Shown: in pieces, positions 1 through 4,924 of the stretch
Numbering within the stretch: the first letter of the stretch is position 1
How the letters are laid out: the number at the start of each line of letters is the position of its first letter
Source of the DNA: an uncultured Ruminococcus sp.
GTDB lineage: Bacteria > Bacillota > Clostridia > Oscillospirales > Ruminococcaceae
NCBI GenBank assembly: GCA_946540705.1
Contig: CAMNJD010000269.1
Location: 1-5,094 of the forward strand
Length of the DNA stretch: 5,094 nucleotides
Direction: 5' to 3'
The notes under the pieces: generated by a model
Database searches by the model: none
The model's input: only the letters and a program-made list of their open reading frames with translations
Told to the model about the DNA's origin: nothing
Translations under genes and position numbers: made by a program

Positions 1-869
1 ACCGTCCGTTTGAGGAAATGATGTACGGGCTGGAAAGCTGGATTCCGCTGTATATGACCGGGCAGGTCAGCCCCTACTATTTCAAATCCGTGCGGAACGG
101 CATCTACCGGCATCTGCTGTATTCTGCGGAGCATTCTGCGCTGCGGGCGGAATGCCTGACCGGCTTTCACGAGGACGGTCTATACGACCTTGTGACGGAC
201 GAGCAGGATGTTGCCTACTGCCGGAAGCGCGCAAAGGAGCTGTTTCAGAAGGCTTCGCCGCTCATGGAGATTTATCGCGAGGATTCCGCGGCGGAATTCC
301 GCAAATTTGAGGACAGAGAAAGCACGCACACCGGAGCACGGCGGCGGATCCTCTCCGTTCCGCCTGTCTGTACGCTCTCGGACGAGCTGCTGCAAAGCAT
401 CATGGAGCGATGCCAAGTGCCGGAGGTCAGACAGCTGCAAATCAGGCAGTATGTGAACCGCCAGCGCATCCTCACGGAAAAGATATTGCAGCACAGCACC
501 GTCACCGACGAGCTCCCGGAGCTGACAGAGGAAGAATTCACACAATATCCACTGTCGCTGTCGCTTGCGGGAATGCTCTGTCCGGACGAATTGCAGTACA
601 GCTATGCAGAATATCAGGCGCATCTGAAGCTGACACATGAATATGAGCAGACGCATCCGGGCTATTCGCTGATTCAGTCGCCGCGGGCAGCATTTCGCAA
701 TATCCAGATCAGTATGCTTTTGAACGGCTATGTGCTCATCACGAAAACGAAGCACCCGATGATTCAGTTTATCATCCGGCACAGGAGCCTCTGTGCCGCG
801 GTTGAGAATTTCGAGATCACAGCGCCGGGCGAAAAGCCTGCACCCATTGAAAAGGAGGATGTATCATGA
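1..869 (+). CDS. C-terminal part of a cytoplasmic HTH-regulator-like protein (5' end outside window)
   Basis: The frame is open from base 3, before the first in-frame ATG at 18. The purine run next to that ATG is too close to be a good ribosome binding site, so the gene very likely starts upstream. The visible part is about 288 residues, with no signal peptide, no membrane segment and no cysteine-rich motif. It is rich in charged and aromatic residues and looks largely helical. The stretches around PLMEIYRED (about residue 83 counted from the ATG at 18) and near the C-terminus (an FIIRH motif followed by an AVENF motif) remind me of the effector half of clostridial proteins that carry an N-terminal XRE-type helix-turn-helix. 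That is recollection of a pattern, not a search result, and the DNA-binding part would lie outside the window. Its TGA overlaps the ATG of the dockerin gene, so the two share a transcript. That the frame is coding is nearly certain; the function is weakly supported. Confidence 0.6.
   Translation, partial: RPFEEMMYGLESWIPLYMTGQVSPYYFKSVRNGIYRHLLYSAEHSALRAECLTGFHEDGLYDLVTDEQDVAYCRKRAKELFQKASPLMEIYREDSAAEFRKFEDRESTHTGARRRILSVPPVCTLSDELLQSIMERCQVPEVRQLQIRQYVNRQRILTEKILQHSTVTDELPELTEEEFTQYPLSLSLAGMLCPDELQYSYAEYQAHLKLTHEYEQTHPGYSLIQSPRAAFRNIQISMLLNGYVLITKTKHPMIQFIIRHRSLCAAVENFEITAPGEKPAPIEKEDVS
851..858 (+). promoter_or_regulatory. Strong Shine-Dalgarno site for the dockerin/LRR gene
   Basis: AAAGGAGG lies 7 bases before the ATG at 866 and sits inside the last codons of the upstream gene. 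It fixes the start of the large gene. Together with the 4-base ATGA overlap, it suggests translational coupling of the two genes. I see no promoter between them. Confidence 0.85.
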
Positions 870-3800
870 AAACGCAAAGATTATGTTCCCTGCTGACAGC
901 CGCGGGCATTCTGCTCGCAAGTGTTCCGTTTGCGCCGGAGCTGCTGGTGGATAGCACGTTGACTGCATATGCGGCGGATGAGGAACTTCTGGGACCGAAT
1001 CATCGCTGGACGCTGGATGATGAGGGTACGCTGACAATCACCGGGACAGGAGCGATGAGGGAGAATATTATGCCCTTCGGCAATCATCTGGACATTGTGG
1101 AAGACATCAAAAAAGTCATCATTTCGGATGGCATTACAAGCATCAGCAGCCGCGCTTTTTCGGAATGCACAAATCTTGTTTCCGTTACGCTTCCGGAAAG
1201 CCTTACAAGCATTGGCGATGAGGCGTTTCGTGAATGTGTGAGCCTGACAGAGATCAATATTCCGGACAGCGTCACAGGCATCGGCAATTCTGCGTTTTAC
1301 AATTGCGAAAGCCTGACAGAGATCAATATTCCGGACAGCATCACAGGCATCGGCAATTCTGCGTTTTACAATTGCGAAAGCCTGACCGAGATCAATATCC
1401 CGAAGGGCTTAACGAGCATCGGCGATGAGGCGTTCGCCGGCTGCAATGGCGTGACAGCCTTTACAATTCCGAACGGAGTCAAAAGCATTGGCGAATCTGC
1501 GTTTGCAAGCTGCACCGGTCTGACCGAAATCACCGTTCCTGACAGCGTGACAAGCATCGGCGAGCGCGCGTTTTCTCGTTGCAAAAATCTGACTGCCGTG
1601 ACGCTTCCCGACAGCATCACGAGCATTGGCACGGAGGCATTTGAAGGAACACCGTGGCTGGATGAAAAAGAAGCAAACAGCAATATGACGGTCATCAACA
1701 ATGTGTTGGTTAGCGTAAAGGAATGCAGCGGTGCTGTTGTCATTCCGGACGGTGTCACCTGTATCAGCAATTTTGTATTTTACAGCTGTAGTGATCTGAC
1801 CTCTGTGAAGATACCTGACAGCGTGAAAAGTATTGGAATGCGGGCGTTTTACGGCTGTTCGGGTCTGACTGAGATTACGATTCCGGGCAGTGTTGAAGAA
1901 ATCGGTATGGAAGCATTCGGACTATGCAGTAATCTGACAAAGGTTCGCATGGGCAGCGGCGTGTCAAGCATCGGTCCGGAAGCATTTTATCAGTGCAAAA
2001 AGCTAACCTCTGTAACAATGCCGGACAGTTTGAGAAGCATCGGATGCTCGGCGTTCTGGGAGTGTGTAAATCTGACCGGACTTGTCCTGCCGGAGGGACT
2101 GACCGACATTGGCGATACTGCGTTTTACGGCTGTAACGGTCTGACCGAGGTCACCGTTCCTGCCAGCGTAGAGAGTCTTGGCGGTTCCTCGTTTGCGTTT
2201 TGTAAAAGCCTGACCTCTGTAAGTATTCTGAACAGCATGACGAAATGCGTCGGATTGCCATTTTCCGCTACACCGTGGGAAAAAGCAAAGCGAGAGGAAA
2301 GCCCTTTCCTGATAGAAAACGGTATTTTGCTAGATACAACCTATGATTCCTTCGATACTGATGCAGTTGTTATCCCGGACGGCGTTGTCAGCATTGCCGG
2401 CGGCGTATTTAAGGGCTGCGAGCAAATTCCGAGCATCGCTGTTCCGGACAGCGTGAAGATCATCGGTGATGCTGCGTTTTATCAGTGCAAGAGCATCACG
2501 GAGATCAATCTTCCGGAGGGACTGATCAGTATCGGAGAAGCGGCGTTTTATGAATGCGAGAGCCTGACTGATGTCACGATTCCGGACAGTGTAACCGAGA
2601 TCGGCGAGGAAGCGTTTGAGTTTACACCATATCAGAACGCAATCTACGCAAATAATTATTTCATCATTGAGGACAATGTTCTGATTGACGGAAAACGCTG
2701 CGAGGGTATTGCCGTTATACCGGAGGGGGTCATCGAAATCGGTGATGAAGCGTTCAGTTTTGATCTTCGATACTGGGGACCCAATGATGTTGTTATGCCG
2801 AATACTGTGACATACATCGGCAGGTATGCGTTTGAGGGTTCCCGCATCAATGAACCCCATATTCCTGACAGCGTAACATTCATTGACGATTGTGCGTTTC
2901 GGGATTGCGGAGGATTTATGCAAGTCTCGATACCGGGCAGCGTGAAAGCAATCGCAGACCAGGTATTCTATCACTGCACAAACCTCTGTTATGTCACGCT
3001 GGCAGAGGGCGTGGAATATATCAGCAAGTTTGCGTTCGCAAATTGTGAATACCTGCGGGAGATCATCATTCCGGAGAGCGTAACATATATTGCCGGCAAT
3101 GCATTTAATAATGACGAAAAGCTGACGATCAAAGGCATCGCCGGCTCTTACGCGGAAACCTATGCAAAAGAACACAAGATTCCTTTCGAAAGCATTTCCA
3201 GTATACCGGTGGTCACAATGCCCGCAGTCACCACTGCACCGATCACCGAAACCGAGACAACCACGACCACAACAACGACCGCCCCGCCGGTCAACCGCAG
3301 CGCATTCAAGACCATTGAGGCGGAAAGCGCCGATGTGCTTGAGGGAGTCTATCCGGAGGAGCAGTCCGAGGAGCTCACCTGCATCGGTTATATTGAGAAC
3401 GGAGATTATGCGACCTACAGGGATGTGGATTTCGGCAGCGGCGCCGTGAAATTCATGATACTGGCATCCGGCATCGAGACCGGCACGGTCGAGCTGCATC
3501 TTGACGGTCCGGAGGGAGAACAGATCGGCAGCATCACGGATGAACCGACCGGAGACTGGTTTGATTACCGGCAGTTTGAGACAGAAATCACGCCGACAGA
3601 CGGTGTTCACGACCTTTGTCTGCTGTTTAAGGGCGACGGAGAATACGTTATGAACGTGGATTCGTTTGTCTTTGCAAAGGAGCAGAGCGGCAGCACGCTG
3701 TACGGCGACATGAATCAGGACGGGAGCCTTTCTGTTGCAGATGCCGTGCTGCTGGCACGTTTCATCAGTGAGGACACCACACTGACGGACGGTCAGATCG

Positions 3801-3895
3801 GCAAGATTTTGGATGCCGAGCCTGATTTTGACGGCGACGGACTTGTGACAATCCTCGATGTGGCAGCACTGCTGAAAAAGCTCGGTGAAGCATAA
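866..3895 (+). CDS. Secreted BspA-type leucine-rich repeat protein with CBM6-like domain and type I dockerin (cellulosomal)
   Basis: This 1009-residue protein has a cleavable signal peptide (about residues 1-36, cut near AYA|AD). A short N-terminal motif follows (WTLDDEGTLTITGTGAM, 48-64), then about 26 BspA/TpLRR repeats (about 81-753) of the form SVTSIGxxAFxxCxxLTEITIPD. A Pro/Thr linker with eight consecutive Thr (798-805) leads to a CBM6-like domain (about 812-937; IEAES at the start, NGDYATY, GDW, and HDLCLLFKG near the end). The C-terminus is a type I dockerin (about 945-1006). Both dockerin calcium loops are intact: D948, N950, D952, D959 and D987, D989, D991, D998. In the cellulosome model the dockerin binds a scaffoldin cohesin outside the cell and CBM6 binds plant polysaccharide, often xylan or beta-glucan. 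The repeats probably mediate adhesion or protein contacts. No catalytic domain is visible. The start is set by AAAGGAGG and the gene overlaps its upstream partner by 4 bases. Domain calls are confident; ligands are not known. Confidence 0.95.
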   Translation: MKTQRLCSLLTAAGILLASVPFAPELLVDSTLTAYAADEELLGPNHRWTLDDEGTLTITGTGAMRENIMPFGNHLDIVEDIKKVIISDGITSISSRAFSECTNLVSVTLPESLTSIGDEAFRECVSLTEINIPDSVTGIGNSAFYNCESLTEINIPDSITGIGNSAFYNCESLTEINIPKGLTSIGDEAFAGCNGVTAFTIPNGVKSIGESAFASCTGLTEITVPDSVTSIGERAFSRCKNLTAVTLPDSITSIGTEAFEGTPWLDEKEANSNMTVINNVLVSVKECSGAVVIPDGVTCISNFVFYSCSDLTSVKIPDSVKSIGMRAFYGCSGLTEITIPGSVEEIGMEAFGLCSNLTKVRMGSGVSSIGPEAFYQCKKLTSVTMPDSLRSIGCSAFWECVNLTGLVLPEGLTDIGDTAFYGCNGLTEVTVPASVESLGGSSFAFCKSLTSVSILNSMTKCVGLPFSATPWEKAKREESPFLIENGILLDTTYDSFDTDAVVIPDGVVSIAGGVFKGCEQIPSIAVPDSVKIIGDAAFYQCKSITEINLPEGLISIGEAAFYECESLTDVTIPDSVTEIGEEAFEFTPYQNAIYANNYFIIEDNVLIDGKRCEGIAVIPEGVIEIGDEAFSFDLRYWGPNDVVMPNTVTYIGRYAFEGSRINEPHIPDSVTFIDDCAFRDCGGFMQVSIPGSVKAIADQVFYHCTNLCYVTLAEGVEYISKFAFANCEYLREIIIPESVTYIAGNAFNNDEKLTIKGIAGSYAETYAKEHKIPFESISSIPVVTMPAVTTAPITETETTTTTTTTAPPVNRSAFKTIEAESADVLEGVYPEEQSEELTCIGYIENGDYATYRDVDFGSGAVKFMILASGIETGTVELHLDGPEGEQIGSITDEPTGDWFDYRQFETEITPTDGVHDLCLLFKGDGEYVMNVDSFVFAKEQSGSTLYGDMNQDGSLSVADAVLLARFISEDTTLTDGQIGKILDAEPDFDGDGLVTILDVAALLKKLGEA
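1106..3124 (+). repeat. Array of about 26 LRR units of about 69 bp
   Basis: The coding sequence repeats with a period near 69 bases (23 residues), each unit carrying an AF or F core followed in most units by xxC. The array falls into four blocks of 8, 8, 4 and 6 units. Three non-repeat islands, at about residues 257-297, 464-505 and 586-621, separate them. Each island starts with TPW or TPY and ends in a VIPDGV-like (V/A-VIP-D/E-GV) re-entry strand. The unit count was made by eye. Confidence 0.88.
1242..1379 (+). repeat. Recent 69-bp tandem duplication within the LRR array
   Basis: Bases 1242-1310 and 1311-1379 are two adjacent 69-base copies with one difference (G at 1271, A at 1340; Val to Ile). 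The other units of the array share protein pattern but far less DNA identity, so this pair is the youngest duplication in the gene. The identity fades quickly in the next unit, from 1380. Confidence 0.93.
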
Positions 3896-3910
3896 ATCCA
3901 CAATATATAG

Positions 3911-3939
3911 CGCCGCGATGTGAGAAAAGCACCGCGGCG
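3911..3939 (+). terminator. Probable intrinsic terminator of the dockerin operon
   Basis: CGCCGCG at 3911-3917 pairs perfectly with CGCGGCG at 3933-3939. An inner GTG/CAC stem (3920-3922 with 3930-3932) narrows the loop to seven bases. The hairpin starts 15 bases after the stop codon. The tail after it is T-rich but interrupted (TTCCGTTTCG), so efficiency may be moderate. Confidence 0.65.
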
Positions 3940-3958
3940 TTCCGTTTCGTTATACCCC

Positions 3959-4234
3959 TTGAAACTGAATAACAAATCGTTATCCAGCACAACCATTCCC
4001 CCGCCATTGCAGGCGATTCTCTGGAATCTGATCGACCTGCTGCCGGAAGAACGGGACTATCTTCAGGTGTTCTGGCTGAAACCTTTCGGCGTAATGCAGC
4101 AGGTGATCCACACCGCTGAAGAGCCGGAATACAAGAAGGTGCTGCTATTCCCAAGTGATAACCCGATTAACGCGAAAATCTACGTCATCGACGATGACGA
4201 CCACACGACAATGCTCCTCGCTGAGGAGTACTAA
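3959..4234 (+). CDS. DUF960-family protein, start uncertain, possibly 5'-damaged
   Basis: The frame reads LNNKSLSS, then ILWNLIDLLPEERDYLQVF, an EEPEYKK motif, INAKIYVIDDDDHTT, and ends MLLAEEY. This order (LWNLID, DYLQVF, PEYKK, the IYVIDD motif, the MLL-EEY end) is the pattern I know from DUF960, a small uncharacterised Firmicutes family of roughly 90-110 residues common on phages, plasmids and conjugative elements. The C-terminal two thirds look complete. The start is a problem. The frame is open back to GTG at 3920, but that codon lies inside the upstream terminator hairpin. TTG at 3959 fits the family's N-terminus better, yet neither has a Shine-Dalgarno sequence. No suitable ATG exists; the only internal one, at VMQQ, is too late. 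The gene may be expressed weakly, or it may be a remnant whose 5' end was lost. Function is unknown. Confidence 0.72.
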   Translation: MKLNNKSLSSTTIPPPLQAILWNLIDLLPEERDYLQVFWLKPFGVMQQVIHTAEEPEYKKVLLFPSDNPINAKIYVIDDDDHTTMLLAEEY

Positions 4235-4240
4235 CGACAA

Positions 4241-4260
4241 GCCCCGCCAAACGGCGGGGC
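4241..4260 (+). terminator. Strong intrinsic terminator after the DUF960 gene
   Basis: GCCCCGCC (4241-4248) and GGCGGGGC (4253-4260) form a perfect 8-bp stem with an AAAC loop, followed by ATTTTCTGTTT. It lies 6 bases after the TAA stop at 4234 and immediately before the next gene's ribosome binding site, separating the two small genes. Confidence 0.85.
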
Positions 4261-4273
4261 ATTTTCTGTTTAT

Positions 4274-4278
4274 GGAGG
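4274..4278 (+). promoter_or_regulatory. Shine-Dalgarno site of the small zinc-ribbon gene
   Basis: GGAGG lies 8 bases before the ATG at 4287 and decides that start over the in-frame ATG at 4272, which overlaps the site itself. Confidence 0.75.
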
Positions 4279-4286
4279 AAAAACGA

Positions 4287-4481
4287 ATGGACGAAACCAG
4301 AATTTGCAGCCACTGCGGCTGCGTGCTCGAAGAAGACGAAGGCACTGAGCTCGACGATGATCTGCTCTGTGACGACTGCATGCACAGCAAACAAAGGATG
4401 CAGAACGAAAACATCAGAGAAAGATGTGCTCATTTTGGCAGTCATAGCAGTGTAGTATTCAGAGATCGAATAATACTCTGA
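4287..4481 (+). CDS. Small CxxC/CxxC zinc-ribbon-like protein, probably C-terminally truncated
   Basis: This 64-residue protein starts at ATG 4287 behind a good GGAGG. Its first half has two cysteine pairs, C7-x2-C10 (CSHCG) and C28-x2-C31 (CDDC), 17 residues apart and embedded in acidic residues. This is a treble-clef/zinc-ribbon type metal site. I recognise this opening from longer multi-zinc-finger proteins in mobile regions of Ruminococcaceae, some fused to amidoligase-like domains; that is memory, not a search. After about residue 35 no further cysteine pairs follow: one lone Cys and a low-complexity polar tail (from QRMQNEN onward) end at a TGA inside an inverted repeat. The simplest reading is the 5' fragment of a longer gene joined to unrelated DNA. 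A genuine small zinc protein is the alternative. A terminator follows 22 bases later. Confidence 0.6.
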   Translation: MDETRICSHCGCVLEEDEGTELDDDLLCDDCMHSKQRMQNENIRERCAHFGSHSSVVFRDRIIL

Positions 4482-4484
4482 ATA
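4456..4484. repeat. 9-bp inverted repeat overlapping the stop codon of the zinc-ribbon gene
   Basis: TATTCAGAG (4456-4464) is the exact reverse complement of CTCTGAATA (4476-4484), with an 11-base loop. An alternative pairing, AGTATT (4454-4459) with AATACT (4472-4477), uses the same bases. It has no T-run of its own. It may be a remnant end or chance. Confidence 0.5.
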
Positions 4485-4502
4485 AGAGCATATAAAAGTA
4501 GG

Positions 4503-4527
4503 GGGAGCCGACGGCTCCCTCGTTTTT
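4503..4527 (+). terminator. Intrinsic terminator
   Basis: GGGAGCC (4503-4509) pairs with GGCTCCC (4513-4519) around a 3-base loop, followed by CG and five T (4523-4527). It is a compact, GC-rich rho-independent terminator for the small-gene region. Confidence 0.85.
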
Positions 4528-4546
4528 CTGAAACAAATTTTTTCGC

Positions 4547-4566
4547 GTAGGTGTACGGTAGGTGTA
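4547..4566. repeat. Tandem 9-mer GTAGGTGTA x2, possible integrase arm site
   Basis: GTAGGTGTA occurs at 4547-4555 and again at 4558-4566, two bases apart (an 11-base period, about one helical turn). It lies about 70 bases from the CCA end of the tRNA fragment. Tyrosine integrases bind short arm repeats near att cores, so this is a candidate arm site; that role is inferred. Confidence 0.5.
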
Positions 4567-4590
4567 TTTTTCCTCCCACGCGGATATTGT

Positions 4591-4627
4591 TAAAATAAAT
4601 AAACATCGTAAACGCACGCATTTACGA
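4591..4627 (-). terminator. Possible minus-strand terminator downstream of the tRNA fragment
   Basis: Read on the minus strand, TCGTAAA and TTTACGA (bases 4621-4627 and 4606-4612) form a 7-bp stem with an 8-base loop. A T-rich run follows (TGTTTATTTATTTTA, 4605 down to 4591). It lies 10 bases beyond the CCA end of the tRNA fragment, where a tRNA transcript would be expected to stop. The stem is AT-rich, so the call is moderate. Confidence 0.5.
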
Positions 4628-4637
4628 GGTTTTCGAT

Positions 4638-4682
4638 TGGTTGCGGAGGGCGGATTTGAACCACCGACCTTCGGGTTATGAG
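4638..4682 (-). other. 3' half of an initiator tRNA (fMet, CAT anticodon): attachment-site scar
   Basis: On the minus strand this reads: anticodon loop CTCATAA, anticodon 3' stem CCCGA, variable loop AGGTC, T stem GGTGG, T loop TTCAAAT, T stem CCGCC, acceptor strand CTCCGCA, discriminator A, and encoded CCA. CCC in the anticodon stem and A at position 72 are hallmarks of initiator tRNA. The 5' side breaks exactly at the anticodon loop: the next five bases read GCTAC, which cannot pair with CCCGA, and no D arm follows. It is therefore not a functional tRNA. A clean 45-bp 3' half is what tyrosine-recombinase elements leave at the far end after integrating into a tRNA gene. By polarity, the element lies to the right and the original 3' flank to the left. 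Confidence 0.88.
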
Positions 4683-4924
4683 GTAGCTGCGGCATGTTTT
4701 ACGTCGTTTTATCATGTGTTATTTTGTACGAAAATACGTCGTTTTCGCTGTTGTTTTCATGATCGGAATATCACAAAGAATAGAGCTGCAATATTCCAAA
4801 CTGATGTCAGAATTGATGTCAAATCGCAGCAATGACCTGAGACACCTGGAGGCACAAAAGCTCACATTCATGATCGCCTTTTCTTGTGCAGAGAGCGCTC
4901 TCCAATGCTCCACAAATCATAATC
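4683..4924. other. Gene-free stretch beside the attachment site, with short direct repeats
   Basis: No supported gene, promoter or RNA lies here. Short open frames exist on both strands, but they lack ribosome binding sites and some read through tRNA sequence. The stretch is AT-richer than its surroundings. It holds TACGTCGTTTT twice (4700-4710 and 4735-4745) and TGATGTCA twice (4802-4809 and 4814-4821). Next to an att core these may be recombinase-binding repeats; this is inferred. Confidence 0.55.

Noticed and set aside
180..782. 200-residue minus-strand open frame opposite the first gene
   Set aside because: It is antisense to a frame supported by the ATGA overlap, and its Arg/Leu/Cys-rich composition is typical of shadow translation.
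3240..3295. ACN-rich tract as a DNA microsatellite
   Set aside because: It encodes the Thr linker with mixed ACA/ACC/ACG codons, the ordinary linker of cellulosomal proteins, and is not a uniform repeat.
2330..3901. 523-residue open frame on the minus strand opposite the dockerin gene
   Set aside because: It lies almost wholly opposite the dockerin gene, has no ribosome binding site, starts in the downstream gap and shows no domain. Periodic codon use in the LRR array keeps the opposite frame open.
3765..4154. 129-residue minus-strand open frame crossing the dockerin end and DUF960
   Set aside because: It runs through a terminator and opposite two sense genes, and has no ribosome binding site or recognisable motif.
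4638..4682. A functional tRNA gene
   Set aside because: The D arm and acceptor 5' strand are missing and the bases before the anticodon loop cannot form the anticodon stem.
4459..4695. 78-residue minus-strand open frame starting with a match to many database proteins (NPKVGGSNPPSAT)
   Set aside because: That phrase is the classic false translation of a tRNA 3' half. The DNA is the tRNA-fMet fragment.
4641..4835. 64-residue plus-strand frame with the phrase ADLNHRPSGYE
   Set aside because: This is the opposite-strand false translation of the same tRNA fragment, with no ribosome binding site.
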